Shown: positions 16,362 through 25,211 of the stretch, piece by piece
Numbering within the stretch: position 1 is the first letter of the stretch
How the letters are laid out: each line of letters starts with the position of its first letter
Source: Streptomyces europaeiscabiei
GTDB taxonomy: Bacteria > Actinomycetota > Actinomycetes > Streptomycetales > Streptomycetaceae
NCBI RefSeq assembly: GCF_036346855.1
Contig: NZ_CP107841.1
Location: 6,452,001 to 6,516,000, forward strand
Direction: 5' to 3'
Length of the DNA: 64,000 nucleotides
Notes under the pieces: generated by a model
The model's input: the letters and a program-made list of their open reading frames with translations, nothing else
Databases searched by the model: none
Told to the model about the DNA's origin: nothing
Position numbers and translations under genes: made by a program

Positions 16362-17027
16362 TCACCCCTGCTTCGCCGCGTACTTCCGCGCGATCTCCAG
16401 CACCTCCGGATGCAGCGCCTCGCCCGCCGCCAACAGCCTTGGCAGCAAACCGTGTTCGTTCATCGTGGCGCGGAAGGCGAGGGCCACGGTGATGTCGTGG
16501 TCGGGGCGGTGGACGATCTCGATGGGGTCGCCGGCCCGGATCTCGCCGGGCTGGATCACCCGGAGGTACGCGCCGGGCGCGCCCTCGCGCGTGAATCGCT
16601 TCACCCAGCCCCGTTCGCCCAGATGCCGCTGGAAGTTGAGGCAGGGGACGCGGCCGGACGTGATCTCCAGGATCACCTCGGAGCCGATCCGCCAGCGTTC
16701 ACCGATGAGGGCACCGGAGACGTCGAGACCCTCGGTGGTGAGGTTCTCGCCGAAGGCTCCGCTGGGCAGGGTGCGGCCCAGTTCGCGCTCCCAGCCGTCC
16801 AGGTCCTCGCGGGCGAACGCGTAGACCGCCTGGTCGTCGCCGCCGTGGTGCTGCGTGTTGCACACCGCGTCACCGGCCACCCCGCTGGCACCGACCCCCT
16901 TGGGCCCGGGCGCGGACACCCGCACCGGCCCGTCCACCGGCCGCTTGTCGATGCCCGAGACCCGCTTCGACTCCTCCGGGACGTCGACGGCCTTGGGACG
17001 CCCCACATTCAGTGACAGAAGCTTCAT
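16362..17027 (-). CDS. MOSC domain protein (YiiM-like)
   Basis: 221 residues. The MOSC fold is shown by GVAGDAVCNTQHHGGDDQAV near the N-terminus, GENLTTEGLDV in the middle and GRVPCLNFQRH, which carries the conserved Cys expected to bind the molybdenum cofactor. The last 60 residues form the three-helix module of YiiM-type proteins. Such proteins handle molybdopterin-dependent chemistry such as reduction of N-hydroxylated compounds; the substrate here is unknown. It diverges from a LysR regulator 80 bp away, which may control it. Confidence 0.87.
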   Translation of the reverse strand: MKLLSLNVGRPKAVDVPEESKRVSGIDKRPVDGPVRVSAPGPKGVGASGVAGDAVCNTQHHGGDDQAVYAFAREDLDGWERELGRTLPSGAFGENLTTEGLDVSGALIGERWRIGSEVILEITSGRVPCLNFQRHLGERGWVKRFTREGAPGAYLRVIQPGEIRAGDPIEIVHRPDHDITVALAFRATMNEHGLLPRLLAAGEALHPEVLEIARKYAAKQG

Positions 17028-17107
17028 ACGGGCACGGTAGGCGGACGAGGGTCAAAGCGTCGACGCGATATTCGGCACCCTGTCCAAGCCCCGCTTATGC
17101 TCAACCC

Positions 17108-18004
17108 GTGATCGAGGCCCGTCATCTCCGTGTCCTGCGCGCCGTCGCCGCCACCGGTTCCTTCTCGGCGGCCGGACGCGAACTCGGCTGCACCCAGCCC
17201 GCCGTCAGCCAGCAGATGAAGGCGCTCGAATCCTCCGTCGGCACTCCGCTGCTCGTCCGCAGCGGCCGCGAGACGCGGCTGACGCAGGCGGGCGAGGCGC
17301 TGGTGCGGCACGCGGCCGGCATCCTCGCCGGGCTCACCGCGGCCGAGGAGGAGGTCGCCGCCATCGCCGGTCTGCGCGCCGGCCGGGTCCGTCTGGTGTC
17401 CTTCCCCAGCGGCAGCTCCACCCTCGTCCCCACCGCCCTGGCCGCCCTTCGCGCCGCCCACCCCGGCACCAGGGTCTCCCTGGAGGAGGCCGAACCGCCG
17501 CGCTCGGTCGCGATGCTCCGCGAGGGCGACTGCGACATCGCGCTCGCCTTCCGCTACGAGGGCGCGGCAGGCGCGGAGGAGTGGGACGACCTGGTCGTAC
17601 GCCCCCTGCTCACGGACCGGCTCGTCGGACTCGTGCCGCAGGGCCATCGGCTGGCCCGTTCACGGTCCATCGGCATCGGGGAACTCGCCGGGGAGCCCTG
17701 GATCGCCGGCTGCCCGCGCTGCCGGGGGCAGCTGGTGCGGGTCTGCGAGAGCGCGGGCTTCACGCCCCGCATCGACTTCGCGACCGACGACTATCCGGCG
17801 GTGGTCGGCCTGGTGGGCGCGGGTCTGGGCGTCGCCGTCCTGCCGGAGCTGGCCATCGAGTCCGTACGCGCCAAGGGGGTGCGCCTGGTGGCGGTCGAGC
17901 CGGTGGTGCGCCGGGAGATCGTGGCGCTCACCCTGCCGGACCTGGCGCAGGTGCCCACGGTCGCGGCGACGCTGGACCGGCTCGCCGGAGCGGCCGCGCG
18001 GTAG
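17108..18004 (+). CDS. LysR-family transcriptional regulator
   Basis: 298 residues from the GTG at 17108. The N-terminal winged helix-turn-helix (LRVLRAVAATGSFSAAGREL and CTQPAVSQQMKALES) is followed by a type 2 periplasmic-binding-like effector domain from about residue 90 (VRLVSFPSGSSTLVPTALAA, GEPWIAGCPRCRGQ, VGLVGAGLGVAVLPE). The divergent MOSC gene begins 80 bp away, the usual arrangement for a LysR target. Effector unknown. Upstream in-frame codons back to 17012 are not family-like. Confidence 0.92.
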   Translation: MIEARHLRVLRAVAATGSFSAAGRELGCTQPAVSQQMKALESSVGTPLLVRSGRETRLTQAGEALVRHAAGILAGLTAAEEEVAAIAGLRAGRVRLVSFPSGSSTLVPTALAALRAAHPGTRVSLEEAEPPRSVAMLREGDCDIALAFRYEGAAGAEEWDDLVVRPLLTDRLVGLVPQGHRLARSRSIGIGELAGEPWIAGCPRCRGQLVRVCESAGFTPRIDFATDDYPAVVGLVGAGLGVAVLPELAIESVRAKGVRLVAVEPVVRREIVALTLPDLAQVPTVAATLDRLAGAAAR

Positions 18005-18066
18005 CGCCGGACGGTCCCGAGGCAGTGCCGGACGCTCCGGCGCCGGGACCGTGAAGAAACGTTCCT

Positions 18067-18402
18067 TCAAGTGTTCGAACCGGCGTCGCCCCCCGGTGCG
18101 GACGCGGCCGCCGTCACCAGTCGGTGGCGTGCCCTGCCCATGAGTTCCTCGCGCTCGTCCTCGGTCAGCCCGCCCCACACGCCGTACGGCTCGCGCACCG
18201 CCAGGGCGTGGGCCGCGCACTGCGCGCGCACCGGGCATCTCATGCAGACCTCCTTGGCCGAGTTCTCACGAGCGCTCCGTGCCGCACCGCGTTCTCCTTC
18301 GGGGTGGAAGAAGAGTGAGCTGTCGACCCCGCGGCAGGCCGCGAGGAGCTGCCAGTCCCACAGATCAGCGTTCGGTCCGGGAAGGCGGGAGAAATCTGCC
18401 AT
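18067..18402 (-). CDS. whiD: WhiD, WhiB-like [4Fe-4S] developmental regulator
   Basis: 111 residues beginning MADFSRLPGPNADLWDWQLL. Four cysteines at 23, 53, 56 and 62 (CMRCPVRAQC) bind the iron-sulphur cluster, and GVWGGLTEDERE is the WhiB-family turn. Sequence, length and position beside bldM identify WhiD, needed for spore maturation and septation in Streptomyces and the orthologue of mycobacterial WhiB3. WhiB-like proteins act with the principal sigma factor at promoters. AAGGGGAC lies 6 nt before the ATG. The gene diverges from bldM across a 392-bp control region. Confidence 0.95.
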   Translation of the reverse strand: MADFSRLPGPNADLWDWQLLAACRGVDSSLFFHPEGERGAARSARENSAKEVCMRCPVRAQCAAHALAVREPYGVWGGLTEDEREELMGRARHRLVTAAASAPGGDAGSNT

Positions 18403-18631
18403 TACGTGTCCCCTTGTTGCCGTTCTGGGCGGAGATGTTGCCCATGACCGTACATCGACTATCTAAGGAGATGAAAATATGACTCATTGCGAATCTAGCC
18501 TCAGACACCAACAAATGGGAAGAAAAACGGCTGAATGGGGCATAGGTTGTGGTGAAACGTTGAGGGTCCGTTGTGCATGTATGCACCGTGTGCGCGCCCT
18601 CACGTAGAGTGCCGAAGGTAGCCAGCCATCC

Positions 18632-18659
18632 CGTAACTCTTTCGAGTGACCGTCGTTGA
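18632..18659 (+). promoter_or_regulatory. bldM: BldN-type promoter of bldM (bldMp1)
   Basis: CGTAAC (18632-18637), a 16-nt spacer, then CGTTGA (18654-18659). This is the promoter type used by the developmental ECF sigma factor BldN, whose known target is bldM. It lies 135 bp before the bldM start codon, leaving a long untranslated leader. Confidence 0.85.
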
Positions 18660-18794
18660 GACGGGCGGAGGCGGTTGAGAGAACAAGCGCTCGGGCAGGC
18701 GTTCGTGTCCGCTCGTGAGTGTCGACCGCACAGGTGACGATTTCGTACCAGCCTGGAGGCTCAAGGTGACGCGCATCAGCTGCGGAGGACGGTC

Positions 18795-19406
18795 ATGACA
18801 TCCGTCCTCGTCTGCGACGACTCCCCGCTTGCCCGAGAGGCGCTGCGCCGCGCGGTGGCGACCGTGCCCGGCGTCGAGCGCGTGACCACGGCGGCCAACG
18901 GCGAGGAAGTCCTCCGCCGCTGGGGGGCCGACCGCTCGGATCTGATTCTGATGGACGTACGCATGCCCGGACTGGGCGGCGTCGAGACAGTACGGCGGCT
19001 GCTGTCCGCCGACCCCGGGGCACGCATCATCATGCTCACGGTGGCCGAGGACCTGGACGGCGTGGCCCTCGCGGTCGCCGCCGGTGCGCGGGGCTATCTG
19101 CACAAGGACGCCTCCCGCGCGGAGTTGCGCGCCACGGTGACGCAGGCCCTCGCGGACCCGACCTGGCGGCTCGCCCCGCGTCGGCTGCGCTCCGCCGAGA
19201 TGGGCGCCGCGCCGACGCTCACCGCGCGCGAGATCCAGGTGCTGGAGGGCATGAGCCACGGTCGTTCCAACGCCGAGATCGGTCGCGAGCTGTTCCTCTC
19301 CGAGGACACCGTCAAGACCCACGCCCGGCGCCTGTTCAAGAAGCTCGGCGCCTCGGACCGCGCGCACGCGGTGGCGCTCGGCTTCCGCTGGGGCCTGGTC
19401 CGCTAG
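18795..19406 (+). CDS. bldM: BldM, response-regulator-like developmental transcription factor
   Basis: 203 residues: a receiver domain (VLVCDDSPLAREAL, the phospho-acceptor position Asp54 in LILMDVRMPG, Lys in GYLHKDAS) and a LuxR-type helix-turn-helix (LTAREIQVLEGMSHGRSNAEIG, FLSEDTVKTHARRLFKKL). The sequence and neighbourhood identify BldM, which lacks a cognate histidine kinase. It controls early developmental genes as a homodimer and later ones as a heterodimer with WhiI. GGAGG lies 6 nt before the ATG. It is transcribed from the BldN promoter upstream and ends at a short hairpin. Confidence 0.97.
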   Translation: MTSVLVCDDSPLAREALRRAVATVPGVERVTTAANGEEVLRRWGADRSDLILMDVRMPGLGGVETVRRLLSADPGARIIMLTVAEDLDGVALAVAAGARGYLHKDASRAELRATVTQALADPTWRLAPRRLRSAEMGAAPTLTAREIQVLEGMSHGRSNAEIGRELFLSEDTVKTHARRLFKKLGASDRAHAVALGFRWGLVR

Positions 19407-19433
19407 GTGAGCCGCGACGGGGGTTCGGTAATC

Positions 19434-19453
19434 CCCGCCTGCCGCGAGGCGGG
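19434..19453 (+). terminator. Hairpin after bldM
   Basis: Stem CCCGCCT / AGGCGGG with a 6-nt loop, 27 bp after the bldM stop. A second GC-rich dyad follows. Probably a terminator, of moderate strength. Confidence 0.55.
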
Positions 19454-19584
19454 CGGGGGCGCTTACCGCGAGGTGAGCGGGGCCGCGTGGGTGCCCGCTG
19501 CTCGTTTCGCCGCGGATGCCGCATCCTTGAGGTGTGGAGTTCCTCGGGGAGCAGTCGAACGAGCGGGAGGGGAGGGCGCAGGAG

Positions 19585-20250
19585 ATGAGTTCCGGCGCAC
19601 CTGCTCATAACGCTTCGGTGCACAACCATGGACGTGGCGCCACGGACCGGACGGCCGCAAGGCACCATGGACCGATGCGCGACGACGAGACGACAGTGAT
19701 CGGTGCGCTCGTGCATCGCGCGGTCGACGGGGACGAGCAGGCCACGCACGATCTGCTCGCCCATGTCCACCCCTTGGCGCTGCGCTACTGCCGCACCCGT
19801 CTGTCCCGGCTTCCGGGTGACGCGCGGCACTTCGTGGAGGACCTGGCGCAGGAGGTCTGCGTCGCCGTCCTCCTCGCGCTGCCGCGCTACAAGGACACCG
19901 GACGGCCGTTCGAGGCGTTCGTCTTCGCCATCGCCGGCCACAAGGTCGCCGACCTCCAGCGTGCCGCGATGCGTCACCCCGGGTCGACGGCCGTCCCTTC
20001 GGACGAGATGCCGGAGCGCCCCGACGACTCGCTGGGTCCCGAGGAGCGCGCCCTGCTCAGCAGTGACGCCGAGTGGGCCAAGAAGCTCCTGGCCAACCTC
20101 CCCGAGAACCAGCGGGAGCTGTTGCTGCTGCGGATCGCGGTGGGGCTCACGGCCGAGGAGACCGGACAGATGCTGGGGATGTCACCGGGCGCCGTCCGGG
20201 TGGCACAGCACCGGGCGCTGAGCCGGCTCCGGGCGCTGGCGGAGCAGTAG
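19585..20250 (+). CDS. shbA: ECF sigma factor ShbA
   Basis: 221 residues from the ATG at 19585, which has GGAGG 9 nt upstream. A shorter start at 19675 ([14 protein letters not shown]) matches the beginning of the conserved domain but lacks a good ribosome binding site. Region 2 includes [16 protein letters not shown] and [17 protein letters not shown]; region 4 includes [17 protein letters not shown] and [18 protein letters not shown]. Between bldM and guaB it is the positional counterpart of mycobacterial sigD and of Streptomyces ShbA, the ECF sigma factor that drives transcription of hrdB. No anti-sigma gene is adjacent here. The symbol rests on context and family, not on an alignment. Confidence 0.8.
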   Translation: MSSGAPAHNASVHNHGRGATDRTAARHHGPMRDDETTVIGALVHRAVDGDEQATHDLLAHVHPLALRYCRTRLSRLPGDARHFVEDLAQEVCVAVLLALPRYKDTGRPFEAFVFAIAGHKVADLQRAAMRHPGSTAVPSDEMPERPDDSLGPEERALLSSDAEWAKKLLANLPENQRELLLLRIAVGLTAEETGQMLGMSPGAVRVAQHRALSRLRALAEQ

Positions 20251-20273
20251 CACCGGCGTTCGCGACGGTTCGG

Positions 20274-20307
20274 AAGGCGCCCCGGATGAACACGCGGGGT
20301 GCCTTTT
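20274..20307 (+). terminator. Terminator after shbA
   Basis: AAGGCGCCCC / GGGGTGCCTT (one G-T pair) with a 12-nt loop and a TTTT tail, 24 bp past the stop. Confidence 0.8.
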
Positions 20308-20309
20308 CC

Positions 20310-20343
20310 GTACGAACATACGAAGCCCGGTATCAGTTCGTAC
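20310..20343. promoter_or_regulatory. Inverted repeat upstream of guaB
   Basis: GTACGAAC, 18 nt, GTTCGTAC: a perfect 8-bp dyad in a relatively AT-rich stretch ending 73 bp before guaB. A candidate operator; the binding protein is unknown. Confidence 0.4.
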
Positions 20344-20374
20344 CGTGGAATGTGTGCCCCACGCTTCCCGTTAG

Positions 20375-21919
<1,545 letters not shown>

Positions 21920-21945
21920 ACAGCGCGCCTCGTCACGCTGCGGCC

Positions 21946-21976
21946 AGGGCGGCCCCGGTGCATCCGGGGCCGCCCT
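21946..21976 (+). terminator. Terminator after guaB
   Basis: Perfect 13-bp stem AGGGCGGCCCCGG / CCGGGGCCGCCCT, loop TGCAT, 27 bp after the stop. Confidence 0.9.
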
Positions 21977-22034
21977 CGTCGTGCCCGTCGGCGATACTGG
22001 TAGACGCTGAACGCATCAGGGAAAGGCCACAGAC

Positions 22035-23159
22035 GTGACTGAGATCGAGATCGGGCGCGGCAAGCGCGGCCGCCGGGCGTACGCCTTCGACGACATCGCC
22101 GTCGTCCCCAGCCGCCGTACGCGGGACCCGAAGGAGGTCTCGATCGCCTGGCAGATCGACGCCTACCGTTTCGAGCTGCCCTTCTTGGCCGCTCCCATGG
22201 ACTCGGTCGTCTCCCCGGCCACCGCGATCCGCATCGGCGAGCTGGGCGGCCTCGGCGTCCTGAACCTCGAAGGCCTGTGGACGCGGTACGAGGACCCGCA
22301 GCCGCTGCTCGACGAGATCACCGGCCTGCCCGACGAGGCCGCGACCCGCCGCCTCCAGGAGATCTACGCGGCTCCCATCAAGGAGGAGCTGATCGGGCAG
22401 CGCATCAAGGAGGTGCGCGACTCCGGTGTGGTCACCGCCGCCGCGCTCTCCCCGCAGCGCACGGCCCAGTTCTCCAAGGCCGTCGTGGACGCGGGCGTCG
22501 ACATCTTCGTCATCCGCGGGACGACCGTGTCGGCGGAGCACGTCTCCGGCTCGCACGAGCCGCTGAACCTGAAGCAGTTCATCTACGAGCTGGACGTCCC
22601 GGTGATCGTGGGCGGCTGCGCCACCTACACGGCGGCCCTGCACCTGATGCGCACCGGCGCGGCCGGCGTCCTCGTCGGCTTCGGCGGCGGCGCGGCGCAC
22701 ACCACGCGCAACGTGCTGGGCATCCGGGTCCCGATGGCCACGGCGGTGGCCGACGTGGCCGCCGCCCGCCGCGACTACATGGACGAGTCCGGCGGCCGGT
22801 ACGTGCACGTCATCGCCGACGGCGGTGTCGGCTGGTCCGGCGACATCCCCAAGGCGATCGCCTGCGGCGCCGACGCGGTGATGATGGGCTCCCCGCTGGC
22901 CCGTGCCACGGACGCGCCCGGCAAGGGCAACCACTGGGGCATGGAGGCGGTGAACGAGGAGCTGCCGCGCGGCAAGAAGGTCGACCTCGGGACCGTGGGC
23001 ACGATCGAGGAGGTCCTCGCCGGGCCGTCGCACACGCCCGACGGTTCGATGAACCTCTTCGGTGCGCTGCGGCGGGCGATGGCCACGACCGGGTACAGCG
23101 AGCTGAAGGAGTTCCAGCGGGTCGAGGTCACGGTGGCGGACTCGCAGCACATGCGGTGA
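22035..23159 (+). CDS. guaB3: GuaB3-family IMP dehydrogenase-related protein
   Basis: 374 residues with the IMPDH barrel but no CBS domains. It begins MTEIEIGRGKRGRRAYAFDDI, the GuaB3 signature found next to guaB in actinobacteria. The active-site loop, GPGSICTTR in GuaB, reads GFGGGAAHTTR here, so a His (about residue 222) stands where the nucleophilic Cys should be. Phosphate-binding glycines (GGVGWSGD) are kept. Classical IMP dehydrogenase chemistry therefore looks impossible; a regulatory role or other purine binding is more likely. The gene starts 115 bp after guaB, with a terminator between them. A GGGAAAGG ribosome binding site is present. Confidence 0.92.
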   Translation: MTEIEIGRGKRGRRAYAFDDIAVVPSRRTRDPKEVSIAWQIDAYRFELPFLAAPMDSVVSPATAIRIGELGGLGVLNLEGLWTRYEDPQPLLDEITGLPDEAATRRLQEIYAAPIKEELIGQRIKEVRDSGVVTAAALSPQRTAQFSKAVVDAGVDIFVIRGTTVSAEHVSGSHEPLNLKQFIYELDVPVIVGGCATYTAALHLMRTGAAGVLVGFGGGAAHTTRNVLGIRVPMATAVADVAAARRDYMDESGGRYVHVIADGGVGWSGDIPKAIACGADAVMMGSPLARATDAPGKGNHWGMEAVNEELPRGKKVDLGTVGTIEEVLAGPSHTPDGSMNLFGALRRAMATTGYSELKEFQRVEVTVADSQHMR

Positions 23160-23189
23160 CATGACGCCGCGCTCGGCTTGAGCGGAGAG

Positions 23190-23227
23190 AGGGGCTCGGT
23201 TGCCTGGGGGCGACCGGGCCCCTTTTT
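23190..23227 (+). terminator. Terminator after guaB3
   Basis: AGGGGCTCGGTTGCC paired with GGCGACCGGGCCCCT (one mismatch, one G-T pair), loop TGGG, T-run at 23223-23227. Confidence 0.9.
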
Positions 23228-23464
23228 GCGTGCCCAAGTGGGCTAGCGGGGGCGTGAGTTGCGGGGGTGGGGGGCGCGTGGTTGCGTTTGGGGCGAATGT
23301 GGGCTGAACGGGCGTAGCGGGGCGATAACGTTCGTGTCCGGCGCCCCAGCTCGGCTGGGAGCCCCCTTCCAAGGACATGGTCCGGACCCCGCCCTCGGGG
23401 CCCGGCCCGATTTCCGACGGTCTGCCTACCGGGTCAATGGGCGGCATCGTGGAAGGGGGCGCCC

Positions 23465-23560
23465 ATGGGACGTCACCGCAAGCCCACCCGCTGGGACCGG
23501 ATCCGTCTTCGGATGGTGAAGTGCCGGAGGAGGTGGATCTTGCGGATCTACGGAAGGTGA
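23465..23560 (+). CDS. Possible 31-residue basic peptide
   Basis: ATG GGA CGT CAC CGC ... TGA encodes a 31-residue peptide beginning MGRHRKPTRWDRIRLR and ending IYGR, with about half of its residues Arg, Lys or His. GGAAGGGGG lies 6 nt before the ATG, a convincing ribosome binding site. No family recognised. It sits alone in the 560 bp between guaB3 and the convergent nucleotide-sugar dehydrogenase. It could equally be chance. Confidence 0.3.
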   Translation: MGRHRKPTRWDRIRLRMVKCRRRWILRIYGR

Positions 23561-23607
23561 GCGGCCGCCCCCACACCGAGTAGGGGCGGACACCCGATCA
23601 CTTTTCA

Positions 23608-23641
23608 GGAGCCTGTCGCAGTGACCGCTGCGGTGGGCTCC
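23608..23641 (-). terminator. Terminator of nucleotide-sugar dehydrogenase gene
   Basis: Outer stem GGAGCC / GGCTCC and inner stem CGCAG / CTGCG. On the minus strand it is followed by TGAAAAG. It lies 79 bp past the stop of the 23721 gene and could also stop transcription from the guaB3 side. Confidence 0.6.
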
Positions 23642-23720
23642 ACCTGTTTCCGTACGCTACCGGGGTGGGGCGGTGTCTGCCACCAGCCCCGGAGGCCGGG
23701 GCCGCGTCGTGCGCCCCCTC

Positions 23721-24929
23721 TCACAACCTGTGCGCCGCCCCCGTGGGCGTGGCCCCCCTGGTGTCCAGCAGGAGCTGGGCCTTCACCGACAAGCCCTGGA
23801 GGTCGTACGTGCGGTGCTGCTGGAGGAGGATCGTCAGGTCGGCGTCGGCGGTGGCCTCGTAGAGGGAGTCGGCCCGGGGGATGGGGCGGTCGAGGACGCT
23901 CCAGGTGGGGATGTGGGGGTCGTGGTAGCTGACATGGGCGCCGAGTTCGATGAGGCGGCGGGCGATCTCGTCGGCGGGGGTGCCCTGTTGGTCGGGGACG
24001 TCGGGCTTGTAGGTGACGCCGAGGAGCAGGACGCGGGCGCCCCGGGCCGACTTGCCGTGCTCGTTGAGGAGGGTGGCGGCGCGCTGGACGACGTACTGGG
24101 GCATGCGGTTGTTGACGCGCTGGGCCAGTTCGACCATGCGGAGTGAGCGGGGGGTGCGGCCCGACAGGTCCTGGGGGAGGGCGTGGCCGCCGACGCCGGG
24201 GCCGGGGCGGAAGGCCTGGAAGCCGAAGGGCTTCGTCTCGGCGCAGCGGATGACGTCCCACAGGTCGACGCCCAGGTCGTTGCAGAGGGCGGCCATCTCG
24301 TTGACCAGGGCGATGTTGACGTGGCGGTAGTTGGTCTCCAGGAGGTGGACCGTCTCCGCCTCGCGCAGGCCACGCGCGCGTACCACCTTGTCGGTGAGGC
24401 GGCCGTAGAAGGCCGCCGCCGATTCCGTGCAGGCGGAGGTGAGGCCGCCGATCACCTTGGGGGTGTTGGCGGGGCCGAAGTCGCGGTTGCCCGGGTCGAC
24501 GCGGGCGGGGGAGTAGGCGAGGTGGAAGTCGCGGCCCGCGCGTAGGCCGGAACCCTCTTCGAGGAGTGGGCGGAGGAGTTCCTCGGTGGTGCCCGGGGGG
24601 ACCGGGGACTCCAGGATCACCGTGGTGTGCGGGCGCAGCCGGGCGGCCAGGGTGCGCGCGGCCTCCTCGACCCGGGTGAGGTCGAGCGAGCCGTCGGCGC
24701 CCGGTGAGGTGGGGGCGCAGATGACCGCCGTACGGACGCGGCCCAGTTCGGCGGGGTTGGTGGTGGGCTTGAAGCCGCGGGCGAGCATGCGGCGCAGTTC
24801 GCCGGAGGTGAGGGAGCCGGAGTCGGGGCCGGTGCGGTAACCGAGCGTGGGGATGCCGACGGCGACGGCGGCCTGGGCCAGCGGCAGCCCCAATTGGCCG
24901 AGTCCGATGACGGCGAGATCTGCGGGCAT
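23721..24929 (-). CDS. UDP-sugar dehydrogenase-like protein lacking catalytic residues
   Basis: 402 residues from the ATG at 24929. The N-terminal Rossmann motif AVIGLGQLGLPLA, the middle-domain helix ETNYRHVNIALVNEMAALC and the C-terminal domain (LLLGVTYKPDVPDQQGTPA, HDPHIPTWS) place it in the UDP-glucose/UDP-ManNAc dehydrogenase family. In active enzymes the substrate loop reads GPGVGGHC; here it is GPGVGGHA, with Ala250 replacing the nucleophilic Cys, encoded by an unambiguous GCC. The usual Lys before LLEN is His (VHLLETNY). It probably cannot carry out the two-step oxidation. No partner glycan genes surround it, and it runs toward guaB3. Confidence 0.85.
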   Translation of the reverse strand: MPADLAVIGLGQLGLPLAQAAVAVGIPTLGYRTGPDSGSLTSGELRRMLARGFKPTTNPAELGRVRTAVICAPTSPGADGSLDLTRVEEAARTLAARLRPHTTVILESPVPPGTTEELLRPLLEEGSGLRAGRDFHLAYSPARVDPGNRDFGPANTPKVIGGLTSACTESAAAFYGRLTDKVVRARGLREAETVHLLETNYRHVNIALVNEMAALCNDLGVDLWDVIRCAETKPFGFQAFRPGPGVGGHALPQDLSGRTPRSLRMVELAQRVNNRMPQYVVQRAATLLNEHGKSARGARVLLLGVTYKPDVPDQQGTPADEIARRLIELGAHVSYHDPHIPTWSVLDRPIPRADSLYEATADADLTILLQQHRTYDLQGLSVKAQLLLDTRGATPTGAAHRL

Positions 24930-25075
24930 GGCGTGTGGCCGTCCTTCCCAATAACCGAAGCGGGACAGGCGCGCAAGCCCTGTGGACTGGACGAGCGAGC
25001 GCAATGTCACACTAGGAGTAAATATGACCGATATGCGGGATTGGGAAATTGTTTTTCTGTGCGCGTCCTGCGGAG

Positions 25076-25084
25076 TTATCCACA
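25076..25084 (+). promoter_or_regulatory. Single DnaA-box match
   Basis: TTATCCACA matches the DnaA-box consensus, in the 282-bp gap between the nucleotide-sugar dehydrogenase and glpD genes, next to an AT-rich pocket. A single box is not an origin. Confidence 0.3.
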
Positions 25085-25211
25085 GGCTGGGGGCTGGTGG
25101 TGGCCGAAGTCGGGCAACACGGTCAGAATTTTGGGCAGGGGGATGTGAACCGGGTCCTGCCTGACGGACATCGACAGGTGAGGCCGGCGCGACCGACATC
25201 GGGAGGCAGCG

